From Paroceanicella profunda (GTDB lineage Bacteria > Pseudomonadota > Alphaproteobacteria > Rhodobacterales > Rhodobacteraceae), in the NCBI RefSeq assembly GCF_005887635.2, contig NZ_CP040819.1, positions 434,001-498,000 on the forward strand: a stretch of 64,000 nucleotides of DNA. Reading direction: 5' to 3'. Within the stretch, counting starts at the first letter, position 1. Every line of letters starts with the position of its first letter. The notes under the pieces are model-generated. The model worked only from the letters and a program-made list of their open reading frames with translations. It was not told where the DNA came from and searched no databases. Below are positions 9,447-18,601 of this stretch, piece by piece. Position numbers and translations under genes: made by a program.

Positions 9447-9739
9447 GCCACGGCCTCCACCATGCTCTCCTGATACTCCTTGAGCGTGCGCAGGACCCGC
9501 TTCAGGAGCGACGCCGTCCGGCCGTTCTTCGTCCGGCCCAGGATCGCCACCGCCGGGTCAGGGCTGCCAAGCGGAAGGGTCCGCGCGAAGACACGGCGCG
9601 CAGGGGGGACGGCCCGATCCGGTGCGGCAACGCCCCCCGTTCCGCGGGCTCGATGTCGCGGGGCCGCTGACGGGCGTGCCGCGATCCCCGTCGGATTGCC
9701 GTCGGCAAGGAACAGCCGCACGGTGCGCCCCGGGCTCAT
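9443..9739 (-). CDS. Small coupled ORF, possibly a decayed gene; unknown function
   Basis: A 98-codon ORF sits between the ABC ATPase and the first permease and is coupled on both sides by ATGA overlaps (9736-9739 and 9443-9446). The N-terminal SPGRTVRLFLADGNPTGI strongly resembles the start of GIY-YIG nuclease family proteins (DUF4357 type), but no GIY-YIG motif follows. Codons 20-46 are Arg/Pro/Ala-rich with weak third-position GC, whereas both ends have the strong third-position GC of neighbouring genes. This suggests an internally deleted or frameshifted relic kept in frame; a real small protein is the alternative. Confidence 0.45.
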   Translation of the reverse strand: MSPGRTVRLFLADGNPTGIAARPSAAPRHRARGTGGVAAPDRAVPPARRVFARTLPLGSPDPAVAILGRTKNGRTASLLKRVLRTLKEYQESMVEAVA

Positions 9740-11253
9740 GCCGCGTCTCCCGCCACGCCGGACATCATCAGGCCGATCTCGCCCTCCGGCGCGTCCGGCG
9801 AGACCTCGCCGACGATGGCGCCGCCGCACATCACCAGAACGCGGTCGGAGAGGGCACGGATCTCGTCGAGCTCGACGGAAACCAGCAGGATCGCCTTGCC
9901 CGCGTCGCGCAGCGCGATGAGCCGGCGGTGGATGGCCTCGATGGCGCCCACGTCCACGCCCCGGGTGGGCTGGCCGACGAGGAGCACGTCCGGGTCGCGC
10001 TCGATCTCGCGGGCGAGCACGATCTTCTGCTGGTTCCCGCCGGAGAAATTCGCCGCCTTGAGATAGGGGTCGGGCGGGCGCACGTCGAAATCCTCCATGT
10101 GCTGGCGGGTGATGGAGAGAAGCGCTGCCCGGTCGATCAGCGCCCCGGCGCCGTATTCCGGCGCGCGCTGGTAGCCCAGCATCACGTTCTCGCGGGCCTC
10201 GAACCGGGTGACGAGCCCGGCGCGGTGCCGGTCCTCGGGCACATGGGCGAGGCGGCTGTCGCGCATCCGCGCCGGGTCACGCCCGGTGGCGTCGGCGCCC
10301 GCCAGCATCACCCGGCCCCGGGTGGGGCTGCGGATGCCCGAGATCACCTCCAGGAGTTCCGACTGGCCGTTGCCCGACACCCCGGCAATGCCCACGATCT
10401 CGCCCGCGCGCACCTCGAAGCTCACCGAGCCGAGCAGGCTCACGCCGCGCGCGTCGACCAGCCCGACATCCTCCACCGCAAGGCGCACCGCCCCCGGCGC
10501 CGCCGCGCCCTTCTCCACGCGCAGCAGCACCCGGCGGCCGACCATCAGCTCGGCGAGCTCCTCCACCCCGGTCTCCGCCGTGCGGCGCGAGGCCACCATC
10601 TCGCCCTGGCGCATCACGCTCACCGTGTCGGTGATCGCCATGATCTCGCGCAGCTTGTGGGTGATGAGCAGGATGGTCTTCCCCTCCGCGCGCAGTCGCG
10701 CGAGGATGCGGAACAGGTGGTCGGCCTCGTCGGGGGTGAGCACACCGGTCGGCTCGTCGAGGATCAGCACCTCGGCGCCACGGTAGAGCGCCTTGAGGAT
10801 CTCCACGCGCTGCTGCAGGCCCACGGGCAGCTCGCCCACCACCGCGTCGGGGTCCACCCTGAGGTCATACTCCTCCTCCAGCCGGCGCAGCTCGGCGCGC
10901 GCGGCGCGGCGGCCGGGGCCGAGGAGGGCCCCGCCCTCCACCCCCAGCATCACGTTCTCCAGCACGGTGAACGGCTCCACCAGCATGAAATGCTGGTGCA
11001 CCATGCCGATGCCGAGCCCGATCGCCGCCTGGCTGTCGCGGATCTTCACCTCGCGCCCGTTCACCAGGATCTGCCCGGAATCGGCCTGGTAGAACCCGTA
11101 GAGGATCGACATCAGCGTCGACTTCCCGGCGCCGTTCTCGCCGATGATGCCGTGGATGGTGCCCTTCTCCACCTTCAGGTGGATGTCGCGATTGGCACGG
11201 ACGGGGCCGAAGCTCTTCTCGACGCCGACGAGTTCGATGGCAGGCTGGCTCAT
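9736..11253 (-). CDS. Nucleoside ABC transporter, duplicated ATPase (NupO-like)
   Basis: 505-residue ATP-binding protein with two nucleotide-binding halves, as in sugar and BMP-family importers. First half: Walker A GENGAGKST near residue 40 and Walker B LILDEPTGVL near 165. Second half: degenerate Walker A GVSGNGQSEL and signature FSGGNQQK, usual for this family. A clear GGAGGGGG ribosome site precedes the ATG. It energises the two downstream permeases; the binding protein gene lies 115 bases upstream in the same direction. Confidence 0.93.
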   Translation of the reverse strand: MSQPAIELVGVEKSFGPVRANRDIHLKVEKGTIHGIIGENGAGKSTLMSILYGFYQADSGQILVNGREVKIRDSQAAIGLGIGMVHQHFMLVEPFTVLENVMLGVEGGALLGPGRRAARAELRRLEEEYDLRVDPDAVVGELPVGLQQRVEILKALYRGAEVLILDEPTGVLTPDEADHLFRILARLRAEGKTILLITHKLREIMAITDTVSVMRQGEMVASRRTAETGVEELAELMVGRRVLLRVEKGAAAPGAVRLAVEDVGLVDARGVSLLGSVSFEVRAGEIVGIAGVSGNGQSELLEVISGIRSPTRGRVMLAGADATGRDPARMRDSRLAHVPEDRHRAGLVTRFEARENVMLGYQRAPEYGAGALIDRAALLSITRQHMEDFDVRPPDPYLKAANFSGGNQQKIVLAREIERDPDVLLVGQPTRGVDVGAIEAIHRRLIALRDAGKAILLVSVELDEIRALSDRVLVMCGGAIVGEVSPDAPEGEIGLMMSGVAGDAA

Positions 11254-11368
11254 GCCCCCTCCGCTGCAGTGATCGTTCCGCCGACCTTATGGCCTGGCGC
11301 GTGGCGGGAGAAGGGCCCGCCCCCCGGACGGCCGCGGATGACGCTGCGGAAAACCCCCGCGCCGCCGC

Positions 11369-12349
11369 TCACGGGAACGGGCACGGGCCCGGCCCGGCAT
11401 GGTCGATCACCTTCACCGCGCCGGAGACGATGTCCGCGGAGGCCCGCTTCGCCGCCGCGCGGATCTGCGGTGTCACCAGCGCGGCGTTGTCCGCATCCAT
11501 CGCGTAGCCCACGCCACCCTCGGCGAGGCCGAGGCTGGTCACCCCCGGCCGCCAGCCGGAGAAGGCGCGCATCACCGCCACGTCCACGCGCTTGAGCATC
11601 GAGGTGAGCACCTGGCCCGGATGCAGCCCGTTCTGGTTCGAATCCGTGCCGATGCCCAGCACGCCGGCATCCGCCGCCGCCTGCAGAACCCCGGTGCCGG
11701 TGCCGCCGGCGGCCTGCATCACCACGTCCGCGCCGCGGTCGATCTGCGCGCGCGCCAGCTCCGCGCCGCGCGCGGGGTCCGACCAGGCGGCCGGCGTGTC
11801 CCCCGCCATGGCCACGAACAGCTCCGCCCCCGGCTGCGCCGCCGAGATGCCCTGCGCATAGCCGCAGGCGAACCGGCGGATCAGCGGAATGTCCATGCCG
11901 CCGACGAAGCCGATCTTCCCGCTCCTGCTCGCCATCGCCGCCATGACGCCCACCACATAGGCGCCCTCCTGCTCACGGTAGACGACGGATTGCACGTTCT
12001 CCCCCGGCACCACCATGTCGATGATGGCGAACCGCGTGTCCGGGTAGTCCGGCGCCACGCGGGCCAGCGCATCGGCATGCATGAAGCCGATCGCGACCAC
12101 GGGCGAGTAGCCCTTGCGGGCGAAGTTGCGCAGCGCCTGCTCGGATTGCACGGGGCTGTCGATCTCGAATTCGCCGTAGCTGCCGCCGGTCTCGCGCTTC
12201 CAGGCCTCGGCGCCGGTGTAGGCCGCCTCGTTGAACGACCGGTCGAACTTGCCGCCCACGGAATAGACCAGCGCCGGGTCGGCGGCGGCGGAGGGGGCGA
12301 AGCCCGGCATGGCAAGCGCGAGGCACAGGGCGGCGAGGACGGATCTCAT
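11369..12349 (-). CDS. BMP-family nucleoside-binding protein, first paralogue
   Basis: Exported substrate-binding protein (Bmp/PnrA-like) of 326 residues. A signal peptide ends at SAAADPA; the mature start LVYSVGGKFDRSFNEAAYTG is the family hallmark, followed by VGGMDIPLIRRFACGY and GIGTDSNQNGLHPGQVLTSM. No lipobox cysteine is visible. It heads the transporter and salvage operon. I took the ATG at 12349 because it begins a good signal peptide; the ribosome site (GGGAG) is modest. It closely resembles the neighbouring BMP gene, pointing to tandem duplication. Confidence 0.92.
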   Translation of the reverse strand: MRSVLAALCLALAMPGFAPSAAADPALVYSVGGKFDRSFNEAAYTGAEAWKRETGGSYGEFEIDSPVQSEQALRNFARKGYSPVVAIGFMHADALARVAPDYPDTRFAIIDMVVPGENVQSVVYREQEGAYVVGVMAAMASRSGKIGFVGGMDIPLIRRFACGYAQGISAAQPGAELFVAMAGDTPAAWSDPARGAELARAQIDRGADVVMQAAGGTGTGVLQAAADAGVLGIGTDSNQNGLHPGQVLTSMLKRVDVAVMRAFSGWRPGVTSLGLAEGGVGYAMDADNAALVTPQIRAAAKRASADIVSGAVKVIDHAGPGPCPFP

Positions 12350-12434
12350 GCAGGCTCCCGGCAGGTCTGGGACAGGATTTGACCAGATGGTGAACGCTGC
12401 GCGGCAAAGATCAACGCAAATCCGGCACCACACC

Positions 12435-12464
12435 GAAAAACGCGGGCCCCGTGAGGGACCCGCG
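12435..12464 (-). terminator. Rho-independent terminator after the second BMP gene
   Basis: On the minus strand the stem GCGGGTCCC/GGGCCCGC, with one bulged base and a 5-base loop, is followed directly by TTTTTC. It lies 80 bases beyond the BMP gene stop at 12545, so it separates that highly expressible gene from the transporter operon. Confidence 0.85.
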
Positions 12465-12544
12465 CTGCATTTTCAGGCACTTCTGCCCGCCACCCGTGCA
12501 GCCGCCTCCGGCCCCGGCAGGGCCGGAGCCCGGAAGACGTCCGC

Positions 12545-13537
12545 TCAGTAGGGGCAGGCGCTGTCGGACATGTAGTCGTGCACCTCGACCTCGCCGGAGA
12601 TGATCTTCTGGGCGGCGGCATCCACCGCGGCCTGCATCTCCGGGGTGACGAGGGAAGCGTTGTTCTCGTCCATCGCGTAGCCCACGCCGCCCTCCTTCAG
12701 GCCCAGCACGTCGAAGCCGGTGGTGTAGTTGCCCTCCTGCGCGTCCTTGAACGCGGCATAGACGGCCTGGTCCACCCGCTTGAGCATGGAGGTGAGGATG
12801 TGGCCGGGCTGCAGGCCGTTCTGGTTCGAATCCACCCCGATGCCCAGCTTGCCGGCGTCCGCCACCGCGTTCAGCACGCCGATGCCGGTGCCGCCGGCGG
12901 CGTGGTAGATCACGTCCGCGCCGCGGTCCATCTGGCTGCGGGCGAGCTCGGCGCCCTTGCCCGGGTCGTTCCAGGCCGCACCCGTGTCACCGGTCATGTT
13001 CTCGAACACCTCCGCATCCGGGTTCACCGACTTCACGCCGCCCACGTAGCCGCAGGCGAACTTGCGGATCAGCGGGATGTCCATGCCGCCGACGAAGCCG
13101 ACCTTGCCGGTCTCGCTCGCCATCGCGGCCATCACGCCCACCAGGTAGGACCCCTCATGCTCCTTGAACAGGATCGAGCGCACGTTGGGCTTTTCCACCA
13201 CCATGTCGACGATGCCGAACTGGGTGTCGGGAAACTCCTCGGCGATCTTCTCCACCGCGGCGGCCTGCGAGAAGCCGATGGCCAGGATCGGGCTGTAGCC
13301 CTGCTGGGCGAAGCGGCGCAGGGCCTGCTCGCGCTGCGCGTCGTTCTGGATCTCGAAATCGCGGTACTCCACCCCGGTGTCCGCCTTGAACTTCTCCGCG
13401 CCGGTATATGCGGCCTCGTTGAAACTCTTGTCGAACTTGCCGCCGAGGTCGTAGACGACGGCCGGCTTGAAGTCCGCCGCCTGGGCTGCGACGGCCACAA
13501 GGCCCGCCACCGCGGCCAGCATGAGTTTGCGAAGCAT
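12545..13537 (-). CDS. BMP-family nucleoside-binding protein, second paralogue
   Basis: 330-residue exported binding protein with signal peptide cleaved after VAAQA. The mature N-terminus VVYDLGGKFDKSFNEAAYTG and later VGGMDIPLIRKFACGYVGG and GVDSNQNGLQPGHILTSML run parallel to the paralogue just downstream. An AGGAGAG ribosome site precedes the ATG. Ending in a strong terminator, it appears to be a separate transcription unit, perhaps giving excess binding protein over the membrane complex, or a different nucleoside preference. Specificity cannot be read from the sequence. Confidence 0.92.
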   Translation of the reverse strand: MLRKLMLAAVAGLVAVAAQAADFKPAVVYDLGGKFDKSFNEAAYTGAEKFKADTGVEYRDFEIQNDAQREQALRRFAQQGYSPILAIGFSQAAAVEKIAEEFPDTQFGIVDMVVEKPNVRSILFKEHEGSYLVGVMAAMASETGKVGFVGGMDIPLIRKFACGYVGGVKSVNPDAEVFENMTGDTGAAWNDPGKGAELARSQMDRGADVIYHAAGGTGIGVLNAVADAGKLGIGVDSNQNGLQPGHILTSMLKRVDQAVYAAFKDAQEGNYTTGFDVLGLKEGGVGYAMDENNASLVTPEMQAAVDAAAQKIISGEVEVHDYMSDSACPY

Positions 13538-13679
13538 GTCTGATCTCTCCTGTCTCGGCGCCCGGGTGCGGGCTGTTCCGCGCTCCCTGTAGCGGGAGTC
13601 ACCTTGTTACGAAATGGCGCATGAATTCCGACGCCTTGGCAAGCCGTTTTTTGACCGGACGAAAAAGCACGGCGCCGGA

Positions 13680-15173
13680 TCAGGACCCGGACCGCGCCCA
13701 GCCTTCGCGCTTGCGGTAGAGCGTGGAGGGCGAGACGTCCAGCATCCGCGCCGCCCGCGGGATCGAGCCCTTGCAGGCCGCGATGGTGGCCTCGATGAAC
13801 TCGCGCTCCATCTCGGCGAGCGACAGGCCCACGAGGGTGCGGATCGCCTCGTCGGCACGCCCCGGCACGGAGCTGTCGGGCGCGGGCACCTGCGCCACGG
13901 CCAGGGCGCCGGAGGTGACCGGCACTGACGGCTGCGGCGCGGGCGGGGCCTCCGCTCCGGCCACACCGGGGGCGCCGCGCGGCAGGCTCTGCAGGCGCAG
14001 TTCTGGCGGCAGCATCTCCGGCAGCACCTCGGTGCCGTCATGCAGCACCACGATGTTGCGCATCACGTTGAGCAGCTGGCGCACATTGCCCGGCCAGGGC
14101 AGCGCCCGGAAGATGTCGCGCACCGGCTGCGACAGGCTGGTGAAGCGGCGCCCCTCCTCGCGCGCGAAGTCGACGAGGCAGCGCTGCGCGATCTCGTTCA
14201 CGTCCTCGCCCCGGTCGCGCAGCGGCGGCAGGTGGATGGGCACCACGTGCAGCCGGTAGAAAAGGTCCTCGCGGAAACGGCCGGCGCGCACCTCCGCCGC
14301 CGGATCGCGGTTCGTGGCGCAGACGATGCGCACGTCGACCTTGCGCTGGCGCACCGCGCCCACCGGCTGGATCATCGAGGTCTGCAGGAATCGCAGCAGC
14401 TTGGTCTGCAGCGCGAGGTCCATCTCGCAGACCTCGTCGAGAAAGAGCGTGCCCCCGTCGGCCACCGCCGCCGCGCCCTGCTTGTCGGCAATCGCCCCGG
14501 TGAAGGACCCGCGCAGGTGGCCGAACACCTCCGATTCCAGCAGGTCACGCGGGATGGCCCCGCAGTTGAGCGGCACGAACGGGCCCTTGCGGCGGTTCGA
14601 GATGTTGTGGATGGCCTGGGCGCAGACCTCCTTGCCGGTGCCGCTCTCCCCGGTGATGAACACGGTGGCGGTGGAGCGCCCGATATGGCCCACGGTCCGG
14701 TAGATCTGGTGCATCAGCGGCGAGGAGCCCACGAACCCCTCGAAGCCGACCGCCCCGGGCTGCGGCCCGTCCTCCGGCGCGCCGGGGCGCGGCGGGGGGC
14801 TGAGCGTGGCCTCGCGCGCATTGTGCACCGCCGAAAGCAGGCGCCGGTCGTCGAAGGGTTTCACCAGGAAATCGAACGCGCCCTCGCGCATCGCCTCCAC
14901 CGCGCGGTTGATCGAGCCGTTCGCGGTGATCACGATCACCTTGCTGTCCGGCCCGCAGGCGGAGATGTGGCGCAGCACGTCCAGCCCGTCCGCGTCCGGC
15001 AGCATGAGGTCCAGCAGCACCACGCGGTTGCGGTCCGCATCGAAGGCGCTCACGCCCTCCGCGGCGGTGAAGGCCGTGGTCACCCGGAACCCCGCATTGC
15101 TCAGGATGGTGCGATAGACCATCGACAACGACGGCGTGTCCTCGATCAGGAGCAGGGGCCCGGCCTCGGTCAT
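13680..15173 (-). CDS. Sigma-54-dependent response regulator (LuxO/NtrC-like)
   Basis: 497-residue activator: receiver domain 1-120 with phospho-acceptor D55, K105 and T83-type residues; AAA+ domain with Walker A GESGTGKE at 175-182, sigma-54 contact loop GSFTGA at 222-227 (A to S at the second position), Walker B GTLFLDEV at 241-248; Fis-type HTH at the C-terminus ([17 protein letters not shown]). Phosphorylated forms of this family open sigma-54 promoters. It follows the hybrid kinase by 7 bases, so that kinase is the probable donor. Start ATG 15173 chosen over one 12 codons upstream that lies inside the kinase gene. Confidence 0.93.
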   Translation of the reverse strand: MTEAGPLLLIEDTPSLSMVYRTILSNAGFRVTTAFTAAEGVSAFDADRNRVVLLDLMLPDADGLDVLRHISACGPDSKVIVITANGSINRAVEAMREGAFDFLVKPFDDRRLLSAVHNAREATLSPPPRPGAPEDGPQPGAVGFEGFVGSSPLMHQIYRTVGHIGRSTATVFITGESGTGKEVCAQAIHNISNRRKGPFVPLNCGAIPRDLLESEVFGHLRGSFTGAIADKQGAAAVADGGTLFLDEVCEMDLALQTKLLRFLQTSMIQPVGAVRQRKVDVRIVCATNRDPAAEVRAGRFREDLFYRLHVVPIHLPPLRDRGEDVNEIAQRCLVDFAREEGRRFTSLSQPVRDIFRALPWPGNVRQLLNVMRNIVVLHDGTEVLPEMLPPELRLQSLPRGAPGVAGAEAPPAPQPSVPVTSGALAVAQVPAPDSSVPGRADEAIRTLVGLSLAEMEREFIEATIAACKGSIPRAARMLDVSPSTLYRKREGWARSGS

Positions 15174-15180
15174 CCTCTCG

Positions 15181-16815
15181 TCACCCGGGCGCGCGCTGGC
15201 CCGCGACAAACCCGATCAGATCGGAAATGCCACCCACGGCGCGCGTACCGAGGTCCGAAATCGTGTCCCAGTCGTCGCGGTGCGCGGCGGCGTTGAGTTC
15301 CTCGGCGAGGCTCTGCACCCCGCTTGCCCCCACCGCGCCGGCGACGCTGATGAGGATGTGGGTGCGGGCGCGCACCGTGCCGGAATCCCGGCGGGCGATG
15401 CCGTCGGTGATGCCCGCGGACACGCGTTCCAGGTCCTCCTGCACCTTGGTGAGCAGCTCGTGCATGCCCTCGAGGCCGATGGTCTCGGCCAGCGCGTCGA
15501 AAACGGCGCGGTCGACAACGCTCTCCTCGACCACCGGGGCCGGGCCCGCGCGCTCCTGCCGCCGCGGCCTGGGTTCCGCGGGCACCGGACGGCCCAGCAG
15601 GCGCAGGATCTCGAGGCCGAATTCGCGGATGCCCATGATCGGCTTGGCGATCAGCCCGTCCGCCCCGGCGGCGGCGATCTTCTCGCGGTGCTCGCGCATG
15701 GCATAGGCGGTGAGCGCGATGAGCGGCAGGCGGGCGCGCGAATCCTCGAACGCCCGCACCCTGCGGATCACGTCCAGGCCGGAGACGCGCGGCATCTCGA
15801 TGTCGATCAGCAACAGGTCGAAGCTCTGCACGTCCAGCAGTTCCAGCGCCTCCGCCCCGTCCGAGGCCACGGTGACCTGCGCGTTCATCGACTGCAGCAT
15901 CTGCCCGGCGACGAGCTGGTTGGTGAGGTTGTCCTCCGCCATGAGGATGCGCAACCCGCCCAGATCGGGCAGTTTGGGGCCGGACAACCGCTCCTCCCCC
16001 TCCCCCGGAAGCCGGGTGACGGAGGACACGGAGCGCAGCGCGGCCGCGCCCCGCTCGGCACGCGGAGCGGGCTCCTCCGGCAGGTCCTGCGGCACGTCGG
16101 CCGCCTCGCGCGGCAGCACCACCCGGGCCACGCAGCCGCGTGCGTCCGGCCGGTTCTCCAGCGAAATGGTGCCGCCCATCTGCACGACGAGGCTGCTGGC
16201 GATGTGCAGGCCCAGCCCGGTGCCGGGCTTGGTGGCGCCCTCCGGGCGGCCGTAGGCCTGGAACAGCCGGGTGCCGATCTCCTCGGGCAGGCCGGGGCCG
16301 GCGTCGGTGATCTCGAAAATCGGCGCGCCGGAGGCATCGGCGCTGGCGCGCAGGCTCACGAAACCCTCGTCGGTGAATTTCACCGCGTTGCCGACCAGGT
16401 TCGACAGAACCCGGCCGAGGCGCGTGGCATCGACCATCAGCATGTCCGGGGCCGACATGTCGAAGGTCACGTCCAGCCGCAGGCCCTTGCGCTCGGCCTC
16501 GGCCATCCACATGCGGCTCTGGCTGCGCAGGATATGCGCGAGGTCGATCGGGGCGATGACGGGCGGGGCATCCATCTCGGCCACGTCCAGCGCGCCTTCG
16601 AGCAGGCGCACCAGCAGGTCGGCGGATTCGGTGGCCCGGTCGATGCGCGCGCGGGTGTCCGGGTCCAGGTTCCGGCTGTCGATGAGCGCGAGCGAGCCGG
16701 TGATGCCGCCGATCGCCGTGCGCATGTCATGGGCGAGCATCGCGAAGTAGCGCGCGGCGCCGGTGCCGGTGAGCTGTTCCGGGGTAAGTGCCGAGGGTAT
16801 CGTCGTATCGGCCAA
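15181..16815 (-). CDS. Soluble hybrid histidine kinase with receiver and Hpt domains
   Basis: 544 residues with no membrane segment. HisKA with H29 in LAHDMRTA; complete ATPase boxes (N-box NLVGNAVKFTD near 140, G1 DAGPGLP 171-177, G2 GTGLGLHI 198-205); receiver 288-405 with acceptor D338 and K391; a C-terminal Hpt domain with H486 in RARTHILISVAGAVGA, where the common LKG after the His is replaced. It has no input domain, so it likely listens to another protein, plausibly the membrane kinase-like protein encoded upstream, and passes phosphate through Hpt to the sigma-54 regulator. Confidence 0.92.
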   Translation of the reverse strand: MADTTIPSALTPEQLTGTGAARYFAMLAHDMRTAIGGITGSLALIDSRNLDPDTRARIDRATESADLLVRLLEGALDVAEMDAPPVIAPIDLAHILRSQSRMWMAEAERKGLRLDVTFDMSAPDMLMVDATRLGRVLSNLVGNAVKFTDEGFVSLRASADASGAPIFEITDAGPGLPEEIGTRLFQAYGRPEGATKPGTGLGLHIASSLVVQMGGTISLENRPDARGCVARVVLPREAADVPQDLPEEPAPRAERGAAALRSVSSVTRLPGEGEERLSGPKLPDLGGLRILMAEDNLTNQLVAGQMLQSMNAQVTVASDGAEALELLDVQSFDLLLIDIEMPRVSGLDVIRRVRAFEDSRARLPLIALTAYAMREHREKIAAAGADGLIAKPIMGIREFGLEILRLLGRPVPAEPRPRRQERAGPAPVVEESVVDRAVFDALAETIGLEGMHELLTKVQEDLERVSAGITDGIARRDSGTVRARTHILISVAGAVGASGVQSLAEELNAAAHRDDWDTISDLGTRAVGGISDLIGFVAGQRAPG

Positions 16816-16954
16816 GAACCGGACTCCGTTGACGTGCGAAGGACGTGTCCGAACGCATTGGGAACTGTAACTACCTACCAGAACGGCCGTTCCCTTTCCA
16901 AGGTTTTCGGAACGCCGGCGCCGGGGCGGGCTGCCGCCCCCGGTCGGGCAGGCT

Positions 16955-18601
16955 TCAGGACGCGATGCGCGTGCTCACCCAGTACTGCAGCGCGCCGGGC
17001 TTGAGCGGCAGCTCCACGTAATCGTCGAACCCCTCGAAGCTGCCCGGCCGTCCGAGGCCGATGATCCGGGCCGCCGGGTAGGCCCGGCGGGCGAGCGCGA
17101 GCTGGATCTGCTCCTCCTCGCCGCCCGCCTCGATGAACACCACATCGGCGGGGCGCGACATGCCGTCCTCGTGAAACAGGATGTCCGGCCCCTTCAGGAA
17201 GGACCGCGCGATCATCCCGAGCGCGGCGGAGCGGGTTTCCAGCCGCACGCAGGTCTCGTCGCGCGCGACGGCCTCGGCGGGGATGCGCACCACCACGGCG
17301 ATGCGCTCGTTGCCCATGCTTTCCAGCGAGATCTCCCCGCCCATGCGCTCCACCAGCATCCGCGCCACCGCGGGGCCGAGCGCGTCGGAGGCGAACTGGT
17401 CGGCGCCGCGCTCCGGCGCGCCGAGGATCAGCTCCGGCCGCCAGGTGGCGCCGCCGGCCCCGTAGCTGAAGGAGAGCACCGACATGAGGTTGCCGCCGGA
17501 ATAGGACAGGTCGAGCCGCAGGTCATGCGCGCCGGCATTGCTCAGCACATAGGCCACCAGGTGCGAGAGGGCCTGGCGCATGCGCGGCAGGTCTCCGACC
17601 ACCTCGCGCGGGCAATCACTGTCCGTGGCGACGGCGAGCGGCGTTCCCTCGCGCCGGGCGACGGGGTCCGACATGCCCTGCACTTCGCGCGCGAGGTCGG
17701 TCGGGGAGAAGGGCTCGGGCTGCAGCTCCAGCCGGTCATCCTGGATGGCGGAGAAATCGAGGATGTCGGCGAGCATGCCGATCATCTGGCGGCCCGAATG
17801 CTCCGCCTGCTCGATCAGGCGCAGTTGCGAGCGCGGCAGGCCCGGCTGCTTGGCGAGGGCGAGCAGCCCCAGAACGCCGTTCATCGGGGTGCGCAGCTCA
17901 TGGCTCATCATGGAGAGGAAGCGGGATTTCGCGAGATTCGCGGCCTCGGCATCCTCGGCCAGTGCCAGGTTCGCGGCGGCCAGCCTGCGGAAGCGGCGCA
18001 CCTCGATCGCGAGCACGATCATCCCCAGGATGCTCAGCACCACGGCGGCGAAACTCAGCAGCGCGGTCATCTGCGCGCTGGCGCGGACGTTCTCGCGCAT
18101 CTCCGCGGCCTTGCTCTCCTCTCCGTGCAGCACGGACAGGGTGAGCTGGCGCAGCGGCTCGGTATGGGCCTGGAAGATCGGGATCATCGCCAGCGCGGCG
18201 GGGGCGCCGCCGTCACGCAGGCTCACCACGCGCCCCTCCACCGCCTTCATGTCCGCGAACAGCGATTCGACGGCCTGGCCCTGCTCATCATACTCCGACA
18301 GGCGGCGGCCGACATCGCCGGTCTTGAAGGTGGCCACCCGGCTCCAGAGCACGTCGAAGCGGTTGTTCACGGTCTGCGCATTCATCTGCGGCTCGTGGGC
18401 GGCATATTCCGCGAGCGCCTGGGTGAAGCGCGCCATCTCGAATTCCAGCTGGGCGGCGGACCACAGGATCGTCTCCTTCGTCGCGCGCTGCAGCGCGGTC
18501 AGGTCCTTGCGGAAGGCGTGCAGGCCCATTCCGGCCAGCCCGGCGATGCTGAGGATGACGACCAGCGCCAACGCTCTCGTGATCCAACCATGCGATTTCA
18601 C
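16955..18601 (-). CDS. Membrane histidine kinase-like sensor with degenerate catalytic and receiver parts
   Basis: 548 residues. Membrane helices at about 8-28 and 178-200 enclose a ~150-residue helical periplasmic sensor. HisKA is intact (H234 in MMSHELRTPMNG). The ATPase is not: the N-box position reads LSHLVAYVLSNAG and no normal DxGxG or GTGLGL boxes follow. The last ~100 residues look like a receiver with the acceptor aspartate replaced (VVFIEAGG, E491) but the LPLKPG lysine kept. The GTG start overlaps the upstream stop as GTGA. I infer a signalling scaffold or phosphatase-like partner rather than an active kinase. Confidence 0.85.
   Translation of the reverse strand: MKSHGWITRALALVVILSIAGLAGMGLHAFRKDLTALQRATKETILWSAAQLEFEMARFTQALAEYAAHEPQMNAQTVNNRFDVLWSRVATFKTGDVGRRLSEYDEQGQAVESLFADMKAVEGRVVSLRDGGAPAALAMIPIFQAHTEPLRQLTLSVLHGEESKAAEMRENVRASAQMTALLSFAAVVLSILGMIVLAIEVRRFRRLAAANLALAEDAEAANLAKSRFLSMMSHELRTPMNGVLGLLALAKQPGLPRSQLRLIEQAEHSGRQMIGMLADILDFSAIQDDRLELQPEPFSPTDLAREVQGMSDPVARREGTPLAVATDSDCPREVVGDLPRMRQALSHLVAYVLSNAGAHDLRLDLSYSGGNLMSVLSFSYGAGGATWRPELILGAPERGADQFASDALGPAVARMLVERMGGEISLESMGNERIAVVVRIPAEAVARDETCVRLETRSAALGMIARSFLKGPDILFHEDGMSRPADVVFIEAGGEEEQIQLALARRAYPAARIIGLGRPGSFEGFDDYVELPLKPGALQYWVSTRIAS

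Noticed and set aside
13538..13679. Possible sigma-54 promoter upstream of the second BMP gene
   Set aside because: TGGCA-like sequence occurs on one strand but no TTGC follows at the required spacing, so a regulatory link to the adjacent sigma-54 activator is not supported.
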